From Ceratotherium simum simum (lineage: Eukaryota; Chordata; Mammalia; Perissodactyla; Rhinocerotidae), in NCBI RefSeq assembly GCF_000283155.1, contig NW_004454210.1, positions 7,821,772-7,885,771 on the forward strand: a stretch of DNA of 64,000 bases, read 5' to 3'. Under the pieces are notes generated by a model. The model searched no databases, was not told where the DNA came from, and saw only the letters and a program-made list of their open reading frames with translations. This document shows positions 1 to 10,767 of this stretch, piece by piece. Within the stretch, counting starts at the first letter, position 1. Each line of letters begins with the position of its first letter. The position numbers and the translations under genes were made by a program.

Positions 1-109
1 ATTAGAAAGCTTGCTGTGATGAATATCCTTGAATGAGATTTGTTGTGCGTGTGTGCGAGTATTTCTAGCATAGTATTTCCTATACTTAGAGGTAATAAAA
101 ATACTAGCT

Positions 110-290
110 GTCAATATTTATTGAGCACTGGCTATAATATTGTTATGATTGGTGAGGAAACTGAGAAGTTAACTAACTTGCCAAAACTCATACAGCCAGT
201 AAGTGGCAGAATTCAAACCCATCCTCTCCAACACTGACACCGTATTTTTAACCAGTGCAGCGTGCTGCTGCCTCCTGCAGCATTCAGTTA
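110..290 (-). repeat. MIR SINE fragment
   Basis: Antisense MIR-like core: 'gaggaaactgagaagtta', then 'acagccagtaagtggcag', then a 'ttcaaaccc' B-box relic. Old and diverged; the ends are approximate. Confidence 0.6.
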
Positions 291-817
291 AAATCTTCTG
301 GTCTTCTTCCCTGCACGTTTATCCAGGCATCCTCAATCTGTACTTTACACTTTAATCTTGCAACCTAAAATGGCACCTTTTTATTTATTCTAGTTAACTA
401 AATCTTCTTGATTTGAGACCATAATTCTAGTATGTTGAGATTAATATTTACTTTAAGCACAAGAGTTTTTAGAGCATTATCTATTAAAGTGTTTCTGCCT
501 AAAAGTTGAACCTGAATCTAATTGGGTTCCTAGAGTTAACTTCCACTTAGAGGAAATATAAAAGATAGAGGAATAGTTAAAAGATACCACAGGGAAAAAA
601 ACTAAAATATCCATAATGTAGAATATTCTATAGGACAATTAACAGTTTTTGCAACAAATCAATGTCATGAAAAAAGTGTGTATGTGCATGCACATGTTTG
701 TGCATGTGTGGGTGGGAGTTTTCTAAATTAAAATAAAAGCTGTAACAACCAATTATAATGTGTAAACCTTATTTGTACCCAAATTTGAATAAACTAACTA
801 AAAAGAGACATTTTGAG

Positions 818-1190
818 ATGATTGGGGAAGTAGGATTATGGGGACTAAATGGTATACCAAGGGTACCAAGGGATTATTGCTAATTTTGGTAAGTGCTAAA
901 AAAGCATTGTGGTTATGCAAGAAACTGTACACTTAAAAAATATTTTAAAATGTTACATATACAAATAAATATGTATATTTCAAAATATATTTTTTAAAAA
1001 AGATTCTTAACAAAGTATCTGCAGATGAAATGATATGATAGCTGGAATTTGCTTTAGAATACTCTGGGGGAGAAAAGGATGGATTCAGCGAACGGTGCAA
1101 AATCTGGATAATTGAATCTGGCAGATAAATATATAGATGTTCATTGTACTTTTCTATTTAATTTTTAATATGTTAAACACATTTTATAAT
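818..1190 (+). repeat. L1M 3'-end fragment
   Basis: The order of short motifs ('attgtggttatg', 'gatgaaatgatatgat', 'ggaatttgctttagaata') matches the 3' untranslated end of old mammalian L1 elements. A second copy with the same motif order is at 42.5-43.1 kb. Subfamily not assigned. Confidence 0.45.
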
Positions 1191-1500
1191 AAATTTTAAA
1201 GTGTTTTTATTATAAAAGTCATATAAACCATGATGGGGGAAGGTCGAAGTTTAGAAAAGAGAAAAAATAGAGCTCATAACCCACTACCCAGAGACAGCCA
1301 CTGTTAAAATTTAGGTGTGTTTTCTTCTAATATTTTTCTATGTATCTTTTTGATTTGATTTTCATAATTAAGGTGAAAATCTATATATGATATTGTGTTC
1401 CACTTTTCCTCTTTACTTATATAAGCATTTTTTAATATTATCATGAATCTTCTTAAGCATCATATTTACTATCAGCATAATAGTTCCTTGAGTAGTTATA
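1190..1500 (-). repeat. Antisense L1M 3'-region fragment
   Basis: Contains 'acccagagacagccactgtt' and the downstream T-rich run typical of antisense L1M 3' UTR. Diverged, with no open frame. It ends close to the ERE that follows. Confidence 0.4.
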
Positions 1501-1562
1501 CCCAGGCTGCATTTGATGCCTCTCCTCTGTGCTCGTAGATCATTCTATTAAGAGTTAAGCAG

Positions 1563-1796
1563 GGCTGGCCCAGTGGCCTAGTGGTTAAGTTTGGCAAGCT
1601 CCACTTCAGTGGCCTGGGTTCAGTTCCTGGGTGTGGACCTACACCATCCCCATGCTGTGCTGGCAACCCATATACAAAATAGAGGAAAACTGACACAGAT
1701 GTTAGCTCAGGGCAAATCTTCCTCAAGCAAAAAGAGGAAGATTGGCAACAGATGTTAGCTCAGGGAGAATCTTCCTCAGCAAAACACCAAAAAAAA
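1563..1796 (+). repeat. ERE SINE (long form)
   Basis: The tRNA-derived head 'ggctggcccagtggcctag' is followed by the long-form body with two 'gatgttagctcaggg' modules and an A-rich tail. 'agagtt' precedes the element and follows the tail (1797), a short probable target-site duplication. Confidence 0.9.
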
Positions 1797-1856
1797 GAGA
1801 GTTCTAATCAGGCATTTATTCTGTATCACATTTTTGTGGGGGAGAAATGCAGTCTC

Positions 1857-1925
1857 CTCCTGTATACCAAACCTAACACAGTGCTTGACAGACAACAGAT
1901 ACTTAATAAATATTTATGCAAATTT
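1857..1925 (+). repeat. L2 3'-end fragment
   Basis: 'acagtgcttgacagacaac' followed by 'acttaataaatatttatg' matches the L2 3' terminus ('...gtgcctggcacatagtagg...ctcaataaatatttg...'). Confidence 0.45.
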
Positions 1926-2999
1926 AATGAAAAAATTGTTAGTTTTTTTGGATTATTCAATTAGCTGTGTGTAATGGCCCATGTTACTTTATTTTACCAA
2001 TCAAAATATCATGAAAGACCATGTTGGATTCCTTATTTGAAATGGCATTTTACTGCATTTCTCTGATCTTTCAATCCAGTAACCCAATCAAAAATTAAAA
2101 TGACTTTTCTTAATAAACCTCTACCGGTTCTTATTGCCCACCACTTCCTCTTCTAAAGAACTCACCAAGCATTCATGTAGTGACCTATTCTAATATTGTG
2201 CTGGGGATCAACACCAAACTTGTTTGTCTGGCAGCACACTGGTCTTCCATGAATCTTCCATAAGAGTGCCACAAAATTTTACCTAATGCGAAACATAAAT
2301 ATTCCCCATCGCTGAGTATACACATGGTCACGGTGATGCCTGTGTGCCACGACCTGGAGCCAAGTAGGTGATGTGATGGGTACAAAGCAGCATCTAATTT
2401 GCTTTGAGGTAAAGGACTTACAACGTGACAAAAAGCAGACACCAAAGAAAGATTGCTTATATCCTAGAACATTAATAAAATAGCTATGGAAGAATACAAC
2501 TGTCAAACTAAAATCAAAGAACAATTCAAAGAATTAATTATTAGCATGCTATTTTATTTGCATACAAGAAAGATAAACTGACAGGTTGATTAAAACCAGA
2601 ACAGGATTTATATAAGGAAAATGGGAAAGAGGCAAGAAAAAATACAGTTTAGGAACAATGAGCTTTGTTTTCCTCTTCTTAGGTAAGTACTGATTAGAGG
2701 CAGCTAGCAACAATTTGAGTTGTTTATGGATTCTCTAGAAAACCTTAAGAGGTTAGCTGCAGAATATTCATGATAGGCTGTCTCTGTGTGATGTCTGCCT
2801 GTGTCTTCTGTTAGCACCTTTTGTTCACCTTAGTCAGGCCTTAGTCTGCACATGAAAATTTCTCCAGGGCTTACAAGTCAGAAGAACAAACGATTCTACT
2901 CAAAGATGACATAGTACTGAAGAGTGACCAAGTTAAAATTTTATAAGAAGGTTTTCTCGAACAAGTAATTGACTTAATAAAATTAAACAGGCTTAATCA
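1926..2999. other. No gene recognised (AT-rich)
   Basis: About 1.07 kb of AT-rich sequence. Open frames at 2185-2524 on the minus strand have no recognisable domain and overlap one another in different frames, so I regard them as chance. No repeat family recognised with confidence. Confidence 0.5.
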
Positions 3000-3564
3000 G
3001 AACCTGGAATTAGTTGACTCACATAACTGAAAAGTGTAAGGAGTAAACTTCAAGCAGGGACTCAATGGCACCAGGACTCAATTTCTCTTTCTCCATCTCT
3101 CGGGTACATTTCCACCGTGTAGGCTTTATCTCAGGCAGGCTCTTACCTTGAGGTGATAAGACGAGGTCAGCAGCTCTCCATCCTATATCGTTCTGGGTTC
3201 AAAGTTAGTTGAAAAGAAGTCTTTTCCCATGACACATTATGATTAGGCACATTTGGTCAAATGACCTCGCCTGAACCAATCACTGTGACCAGGGGAATGG
3301 AATTTCAATATTTGGCTGGTCCTGTTCATATGCTCAACCCTTGATGGAGGGAAGGTATCCATTTGCTGCACAGGGACTGAGAACAGGAAGAATCCATAAC
3401 AGAAAACCAGAGTGTGGTTACCAAAAGAAGTGGAAACAGATGTGTGCAGGACAACCAAACAGCCACAGGAGGCCACCCTAGTGCAACAGTTATACGTATC
3501 AGTTAGGACTTCTAACACGAATAAGCAAAAATCTAACTCTAATTGTCTTTAAAAAAATAAGACA
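3000..3564 (-). repeat. Unassigned ancient interspersed repeat, copy 1
   Basis: Contains 'tcaggcaggctcttacctt', 'gaaccaatcactgtgacca' and 'ggaaacagatgtgtgcagga'. The same ordered blocks recur at 4378-4870, so this is a dispersed repeat. I recognise the theme from other mammals but cannot name the family; the orientation is nominal. An ERE is inserted at its right edge, and a short continuation may lie at 3761-3810. Confidence 0.4.
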
Positions 3565-3760
3565 GGGGCTGGCCCGGTGGCATAGTGGTTAAGTTTGCTC
3601 ACTCAGCTTCGGCTGCCTGGGGTTCACCGTTTCAGATTCCAGGCACAGACTTACACACCGTTCATCAAGCCATGCTGTGGTGACATCCCATATACAAAAC
3701 AGAGGAAGACTGGCAACAGATGTTAGCTCAGGGACAATCTTCCTCGCCAAAAAAAAAAAA
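3565..3760 (+). repeat. ERE SINE (single-module form)
   Basis: Starts 'ggggctggcccggtggcat', has A and B boxes, one 'gatgttagctcaggg' module, then 'aatcttcctcgcc' and an A12 tail. Shorter than the two-module copies elsewhere in the window. Confidence 0.9.
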
Positions 3761-4377
3761 GGAATTTATTGGCTCCTGTTCAAAAATGTACCCAGGATTT
3801 CTTTTAATCAGGTATGGTAAGACACATAGACACAGAAATGATTGTCAAGAAGGAAGTTTATACTCACAGATGCCTAGAAACAGGAGGCGAGGCATGCCAT
3901 GCAGGGCCACATGAGGAAGGACCAAGGTTGGTTAGGAGGCAGAAAGCGGTGAGAGGGGAGAGGATGGCCCAAAACCTTTATTAAGGTTTTCATAGGAAGG
4001 AATGAGCGAGGCAGGTTAGGTATGCTGAATAAGTTTAGGATTGGATAGTTTGATTAATTTCAGTAGGCTCTGGGCTATGGGGGTGGTCTTTAGTTGTCTG
4101 GTACTTGGTCCTGGTGTGATTTAGAGCAGGGGGGAATCTTGGCTTGTTGTATGAGAGTTTGATAAAGGAGATGACTGGGGATGTGGGCTCTAGATTGGTT
4201 AGTTTGTATACCAAAGGCATGCTCTGGGTGTGTGGGGCAGGGGAGGAGCAGGAGGAAGTCATTTGCTATCTCTAGTAATTAGCTAGCCCTGGGAGAAGCA
4301 GTCTTTCCAGGATCAAAGCCCCAAATGCCAGAGCATCAAGAATACAGAAAATAAGAAGGTATATTCAACACAGACAG
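3761..4377. other. Unassigned G-rich segment
   Basis: G/A-rich sequence with 'tttattaaggttttcatagg' and several 'gggg' runs. It could be a decayed LTR in antisense, but no TG...CA ends or duplication could be fixed. The 75-codon minus frame here has biased composition and no domain. Confidence 0.3.
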
Positions 4378-4870
4378 CTCCCATAACTGAAAAGTCCAGG
4401 GATACAAATTTTCCAGCATAGCTAGACATGACCCATACGATGTTATCTCTGCATTGTGCTCAGGCTCCACCTGGTGGCTTCTGGCAGTTCCAGACTCCAC
4501 CGCTCCCTGCTCCACCTCCCATCCTGTGATGCCTAAAGGACAGCAGCTCTTCTACATCCTTCCCGCTTCAAGTCCAGAAGGAAGGAAGGTGCTTCTTTCC
4601 TCCAAAAGCCAAACAAAAATCCTGGTCTTTACTCTTATTGGCCAGATTTGGACCAATCACTATGGCCAAGGGGATGGGAATTGCTTATTGACTTAGGACC
4701 CTAGTGCTAAGTGACCCTAGTGCTCCAACCACATAGATAGAAAACAGAGGAGAGGTGGCTCTGCAGGGGCCTTCTGGCATGCTGTTTTCCCAAAAGAATG
4801 GGAATGGATGCTGGGAAACCAAAGCAACAGCTGTCCACTACACAATGAATGTCAGACATGTTTATCTTGG
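4378..4870 (-). repeat. Unassigned ancient interspersed repeat, copy 2
   Basis: Shares the block order of 3000-3564: 'cataactgaaaagtccaggg', 'ggaccaatcactatggcca', 'gaatggatgctgggaaacc' and 'caacagctgtccactaca'. Same family as copy 1. Orientation nominal. Confidence 0.4.
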
Positions 4871-4965
4871 AGTAGCTAGTACCTTGTCGATATCGCTGAC
4901 TTGTTTAGTGTAACTTTGAGTCTTTTAATCCAGTGACATTTGCCATCAAAAATTGTAATATTTAT

Positions 4966-5217
4966 GGGGCCGGCCCAGTGGTGTAGCGGTTAAGTGCGCA
5001 GACCCCGCTTCGGCGGCCAGGCGGCCAGAGGGTTCACAGGTTCAGATCCCAGGTGTGCACCGACGCACTACTTGTCAAGCCACGCTGTGGCGGTGTTCCA
5101 TATAAAGTAGAGGAAGATGGGTACAGATGTTAGCCCAGGGCCAATCTTCCTCGGCAAAAAGAGGAGGATGCGCATGTGATGTTAGCTCAGGGCTGATCTT
5201 CCTCACACCAAAAAAGA
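4966..5217 (+). repeat. ERE SINE (long form), first of a stacked pair
   Basis: Starts 'ggggccggcccagtggtgta' and has two 'gatgttagc' modules and a short A-rich tail. Flanked by 'aattgtaatattta' (4951-4964) and 'aattgtagtattta' (5220-5233), a 14-bp target-site duplication with one mismatch. Confidence 0.93.
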
Positions 5218-5233
5218 AGAATTGTAGTATTTA

Positions 5234-5484
5234 GGGGCTGGCCTGGTGGCGTAGTAGTTAAGTTCGGTGAGCTCCACTTCAGTGGCCCAGGTTTGCGGGT
5301 TCAGATCCTGGCTGTGGACATTCACCACTCATAAAGCCATGCTGTGGCGGTGACCCACATACAAAATAGAGGCAGACTGGCACAGATGTTAGCTCAGGAC
5401 AAATCTTCCTCAAGCAAAAAGAGGAAGATTGGCCACAGATGTTTGCTCAGGGCCAATCTTCCTCACCAAAAAAAAAAAAAAAAA
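5234..5484 (+). repeat. ERE SINE (long form), second of a stacked pair
   Basis: Starts 'ggggctggcctggtggcgta', carries two modules and an A16-type tail. Flanked by two identical copies of 'aattgtagtattta' (5220-5233 and 5486-5499). It therefore inserted into the duplicated target of the upstream ERE, leaving three copies of the target. Confidence 0.93.
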
Positions 5485-5499
5485 GAATTGTAGTATTTA

Positions 5500-6331
5500 G
5501 AAATGTCTCACTAATACTCAAAAGTTGAGAACCACTCTCCTATAGTTAAAGTTGATCAAGTTGATCTCCTTCCTCCCCACACCATCCTCCCCACACACAT
5601 CTTTTAATACTATCTACATGTGTCTAGTCTTTTGTTATTTCACCTGTTTTTCAAGACTTCTCAAATCACTGTCAGCAGTTCTGTGATCATGTCTGCAAAG
5701 TCTTTTATTGCAATACAATGTGGTTTCTCTTGACAGTTGGATTCTGCTACCACAGACTTCAATTTCATCTTTAAGATATTCATTTTTACCAACATCCATC
5801 CACTCATTGCAAATAATGTAGTAGCTATAAGACTCCAGGGGCATATACATGGATCTCCAGCTCCAGCTCCCAGGGAATGCTCTGATGGGTTTAATTCAGT
5901 CAAGGTAATTCCATCTCCCCTGTCATTGGTTTAGGTAACCTAAATACAAGCTAGTTGTGTGGGATTGGCTGACCACTGGAATTGGGTCAGGAATGGCCCA
6001 TTGAGGGAAAAAAATTTTATTTGATGATTTAAAAAATCCTATTTCTTTCTTCACCTGGATGGTGTTATGTCTCTACTTTTATTGAATTTACAGTGTAGTT
6101 TAGAGACGAGACAAAAGATGAGAAACGTTATTAATTGCCCCTGACATCCCCTCTGAAATATTCTCACCCTCCTCTGATTGAGCTGCCTGCCCTGCTCCCG
6201 TGTCAATTTAGATGGTGGTCATGAAGGAAACCTCCACTATCTATGGGACACTGTAATTTCTTCTCAATTCCAATACCAATATATTTGAGCAATGCATTGA
6301 TATTTCTGTCTTCAGGACCTCATACAGCAGC
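5500..6331. other. No gene recognised
   Basis: Mixed unique-looking sequence. The overlapping frames at 5635-5934 on both strands have no recognisable domain. 'gttgagaaccactctcc' near 5526 resembles a hAT terminal inverted repeat but lacks a partner end. Confidence 0.4.
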
Positions 6332-6363
<32 letters not shown>

Positions 6364-6367
6364 GTGT
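6332..6367. repeat. (TG)n microsatellite
   Basis: An 18-unit TG run interrupted once ('gtttg'). It abuts the start of an LTR-like element. Confidence 0.95.
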
Positions 6368-6839
6368 TGAAGGGGAGGAATACTATCTTCCACCCACTCT
6401 GGGTCCTTTCTGGCTGGGCTACAAATTAAATTGACATGAGACCAAATAGCAGGAGAAAATCAAACAAAGCTTTATAACATGTAAACATGGGAGAAACCAG
6501 GGAAACTGAGTTTCTTGACAAACGGCAGAGGTTTTCACCTTAAATAGCATATTCAGTTAGACAAAGGAGGATGTCGGGGGTGGGGCAGATAGCTATGTGA
6601 GACCACCAGACAGCAATCAAGAGTATGCAGATTTAAGTCCTCACCACCCACACTGATAAGATTTTCTAGAGATAAGGTCATCCCCTCTTCTTCCTGGTAC
6701 AGAGAGGGAGATATTTTTACATATGGAGATTTCCCTTATAAATGTAAATGTTGGTCTGAGCAAGGACTCTCCCAGTCTATTGATAAAATAACCAAGGTAA
6801 AAAGACATATTTTGAGGTGGCCAATTTTGATCTCCCACA
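6368..6839 (-). mobile_element. Solo LTR, same family as 37496-38052
   Basis: On the minus strand it begins 'tgtgggagatcaaaattggc' and ends close to '...ccttca', TG...CA as in retroviral LTRs. The motif 'catattttgaggtggccaat' corresponds to 'catattttgggcggcatatt' in the LTR at 37.5 kb, and the internal 'aacatgtaaacatgggaga' also aligns. No internal retroviral region is attached. Possible imperfect 4-bp duplication gtgt/gtct. Confidence 0.5.
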
Positions 6840-6956
6840 GTCTGTAGCTATATAGCTATATCTTTGTTAGTCCTTTTAGTACATGGATCTAACAAAAATC
6901 ATAATGATTTATTTTCATTAGCAAGGTTGGAGGTTCTGACTCTATAGACAGAACTT

Positions 6957-7106
6957 TAGGAAATAATGAAGAATGTGTGCAAAGATTTAGCTGCTAAAGA
7001 TGCTCTTTAAAGTGTTTTTAGAAACATTTTATAAATGTTTTATAACAATGTTGCAATAAGCATCTTTAGCAGTTAAATCTTTGTATACATAATTATTTCC
7101 TTAGGA
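6957..7106. repeat. Inverted duplication of an L1 fragment (fold-back)
   Basis: The arms 6980-7004 and 7059-7083 are reverse complements over 25 bp with one mismatch. Weaker complementarity extends outward to 'ggaaataat' (6959) and 'attatttcc' (7092) and inward through the A/T-rich centre. Both arms resemble the L1 ORF2/3' region, but share 'gctaaagatgct', which is not in the L1 consensus I recall. This points to one local inverted duplication. Confidence 0.7.
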
Positions 7107-7165
7107 TGTAAATTCCCAGAAGCAGAATTGCTTTATATGCACATCTTTAAGGCCTTCGCTCTGGA
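7040..7165 (-). repeat. Antisense L1M fragment
   Basis: 'aacaatgttgcaataagcat' through 'ttccttaggatgtaaattcc' and 'agaagcagaattgct' is the typical antisense L1M ORF2 C-terminal/3' region. It forms the right arm of the fold-back. Confidence 0.55.
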
Positions 7166-7254
7166 CTACAAGCACCTTAGCCTTCTAATTCATTTTCTTG
7201 CCTTTGGTTTCTCTCTCCCTCCATTCTGTCTTTTGTTGGTAAATTTATCTCCCT

Positions 7255-7505
7255 AAAACTCTGTGCTTGTCATTTTGCTTCCCTGCTGAAAACCCTTCCT
7301 TTCTCCTTGCTGGGGCCCAGTTCCTTACCCTGACATCTGAGGATTTTCACAGTCTGATTCTGCCCCAGATTTCCAGTCTTTTCTGCCACCGCTCCCCTGT
7401 ATGAATCTTCCATTTTAACTAAATTCATCTACTCCCTACTCCCTCATTATGCCTTGTAATTTCTTGTCTTTGCACTTGTGTTCATGCTATTCCCACTTCC
7501 TGTAA
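7255..7505 (+). repeat. L2 fragment
   Basis: C/T-rich sequence following the L2 layout: 'ctgctgaaaacccttc' early, then 'ctttgcacttgtgttcatgc' and 'tattcccacttcctg'. Confidence 0.5.
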
Positions 7506-9160
7506 GAAAACAGGTGGGAACTGAATAATAAAAGAAATGTCAGAATTAGGATGAGTAATTCACTTTGTCACAACACTCTATACACCTTTCCCCCACCTAC
7601 TTTTCTCCATTCCACCCAAACTATTGAGTTGTCCTGCCTTCGGTGCTAAAAATATCCAAGCGTATGTGCTGAGCCTTTCTCCCTCCCTTCTCGTTCATCC
7701 CCTCACCCTCCTCAGAGCTGAGGGCTATTCCACCTGCTGCCTGGTGTTCCCACCTCTTTTCCTCTCTCCCATCAGTGGCTGGGCTCAGCCTCCTCATCAA
7801 GGCTTCCCTCTCTTGTTCACTTCCATCTCCACCAGACTCATTACTCCTCTGCTCTCCATATGTAGCTCTCCATCTCTGGGTTCTGCTTTTTGCCGGCCTT
7901 TTCTAATCTGCCCCGTTTCTGCTGTCTACCATTCTCTCTTTTTTTGGTCTGCTTTTCTTCTTTTATTACTTTTCCTGTCTCTCAGGTCGATGGCTCTTAG
8001 TTCCTGTGTGAAGAGACAGGCCTTCACTGTGCCTAGAGCACGCCTTTCTGTCATTTTCAATAATTGATTTCTCAGAGCCCATCAAGAAGAACTTGCTTTT
8101 CCATCCTTTTAGGCTCTTTTTGTCATTACTTTCCTTCCTTCTTATTCCTTCCTTATAGATTCTACAGCTGTTCCTGATGCTTGAATGCCTTGGCCTCAAA
8201 ATAACAAAGACCTAAACCTCAGTGACAGAGTTCTCATCTAGCAAGGTGAACTGAGAGGATGACATAAAATAACTACGTACAAAAGTTTTAAAGAGAGAAA
8301 AAACAGTACTTGCTTCATAAGATTTTTTTCAGCCTCAGTTTTGGTTTCTAGAACATTATCAAAGAAAGAATACATAAATTCTTGAGTGTTATTAGACCCA
8401 GGGGGAACTGATATAAATAAGCTTAAAATAAAAAGGCTTACATAAAGCACAGCCAAATTGTTAACAACTCTGGTATTGTGACAATTGCTAATGATACAGG
8501 GAGAATTTAGAAATAAAAAGACATAATTTGGTTAGAGAATTTAGGTCCAATTAAAGGAGACAAATACATAATTCTCAGACAGCACAGACAAATGGGTTTT
8601 AAAAATAATATCATTAACTTCATTTGACTGTCTGGGGTTCTTATTCCCATTAAGAAATCAATTTGAAGATAAAACAAGTGAGAAAAATTAGACTTTTTTA
8701 TACTTGATAGGTTTTTCTGAGGATAGATTCAAATGATGGAAATCTATTATGTTCCTTTAACTAGAATCATTTTTCATACTATATCAATTTGTAATAATTT
8801 AAATTTATATATGTATATATAATAAAATAATTCTCTTTTCATTTGTTTCTATGTCTTTTGTTCATGGAGTTCTATCTGAAGTGAAAAGGACTTTGAAATC
8901 AGTATAAGACAAAGACACAAAAACATGATTTGGTGAGATATAGAAAAAGGGAGGAGAAAAAATGATCAAGTAGAAAAATACCTTAATTAATAATTTTAAC
9001 ATTCTCATTGTTCAAACGTCTTACAGGACTAACTAATTTTTCAAATTTTCTCATTGTCTTTTAGGTAAGGTTACCTGCAAGTACTAGTTTCTTTGTTATT
9101 TTGAATTATTTCATCAACATCCTTTTAGAAATTTGTAATTCAATTCTTTTTGTAAAAAAC
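7506..9160. other. No gene recognised
   Basis: 7.62-8.07 kb is C/T-rich and gives a 147-codon plus-strand frame that is leucine-, serine- and proline-rich with no domain; this is a composition effect. 8.2-9.15 kb is AT-rich with no assigned repeat. Confidence 0.45.
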
Positions 9161-10767
9161 AGCTTTTTTGAGATATAATTTGCTTACTGCACAGTTCACC
9201 CATGTAAAATGTACAGTTCAATGGCTTTTCAGTGTATTTACAGAGTTGTGCAACCATCACACTTAATTTCAGAATATTTTATTACTCCCTAAAGAAACCC
9301 TATATCCCTTAGCTATATCCCCAGTTCCCTCATTCCCCCCAGTCCCAGGCAACTACTAATATATTTTTTATCTCTATAGATTTGCTTCTTCTGGACATTT
9401 CATATAAATGGAATCACGCATTATATGGCCCTTTGGACTGGCTTCTTTCACTTAACATGTTTTTCAGGGTTCATCCCTGTTGTAGTGTGTATCAGTACTT
9501 CATTTCTTTTTATTGCTGAAAAATATTCCATTGTATGGGTATACCACATTTTGTTTATCCATTCATCAGTTGATGAAAATTTGAACCATTTCGACTTTTT
9601 GACTATTACGAATAATGTTGCTATGAACATTCACGTACAAGCTTTTGTACATATGTACAAGTTGTGCAAACATGTTTTTATTTCTCATTTCTCTTAGGTA
9701 AATACCTAGGAGTAGAATTGCTGGATCCATAGTAACTCCATGTATAACTTTTTGAGGAAAGGTCAGACTGTTTTCCAAAGTGGCTGCACCCTTTTATCTC
9801 CCCACCATTCCAATTTCTCCACATCTTTGCTAACACTTGTTGTTGTCTGTCTTCTTGATTACAGCCATCCTATGAGTGTGAACTAGTATCTCATTGTGGT
9901 TTTCATTTGCGTTTACCTGATGGCTAATGATGTTGAGCATCCTTTCATGTGTTTATTAGCCATTTGTGTATTTTCTTTGGAGAATGTCTATTCAGATCCT
10001 TTGCTTATTTTTAATTGGGTGACGTGTTTTATTATTAAGTTGTAATAGTTCTTTATATATTCTAGATACAAGTCCCTTTATTTTATCTTTTGTTGCTTGT
10101 GCTTTAGCTCTTCTATCTAAGAAACCATTGCCTCATACAAGGTCATGAAGAGTTAAGCCTATGTTTTCTTTTAAGAGTTTTATAGTTTTAGCTCTTACAC
10201 TTAGGTCTTTGATCCATTTTAATTTTTGTATATGATTTGTGGTAGGGAACAAACTTTATTCTTTTGTGTGTGGATATCCAATGGTCCCAGCACCATTTGC
10301 TGAAAAGACTATTCTTTCCCCATTGAATTATCTTAGCACATGTGTTGAAAATCAATTGACCATAAACGTAAGGCTTTATTTCTGGACTTTTAATTATATT
10401 CCATTGATCTACATATCTGTCTTATTCCAGTACCACACTGTCTTGATTATTGTAGCTTTGTAGTAAATCTCAAAATTGGAAAGGATTATATCTCCTCCAA
10501 CATTGTTATTCTTTTTCAAGACTGTTTTGGCTGGTCTGGGTCTCTTGAACTTCCATATGAATTTTAGGATCAGTTTGTCAATTTCTGCAAAGAATCAAGC
10601 TGGGGTTTTGATAGGGATTCCATTAAATTTGTAGATCAATTTGAAGAAGATTGACCTCTTAACAACATTAAGTCTACTTATCCATGGCTATGGGATGTCT
10701 TTCCATTTATTAAATGTTCTTTAACCTCTTTTAAGAATGTTTTGTAGTTTTCAGAGCATAGCTTTTG
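9161..10767 (-). mobile_element. Long antisense L1, segment 1 (3' UTR and ORF2 C-terminus)
   Basis: The antisense L1 3' end 'ttttttgagatataatttgc' opens the element. The minus-strand frame near 9448-9630 carries the ORF2 C-terminal signature 'MWYTHTMEYFSAIKRNEV'. Further right come the antisense equivalents of the ORF2 C-terminal half. The reading frame is broken many times. The element resumes after a Tigger insertion. Confidence 0.85.

Noticed and set aside
5500..5545. MER5-like terminal motif 'gttgagaaccactctcc'
   Set aside because: No matching second terminus or 8-bp duplication; too short to call.
7624..8067. 147-codon plus-strand open frame
   Set aside because: Leucine-, serine- and proline-rich translation of a C/T-rich stretch; no domain, no splice or promoter context.
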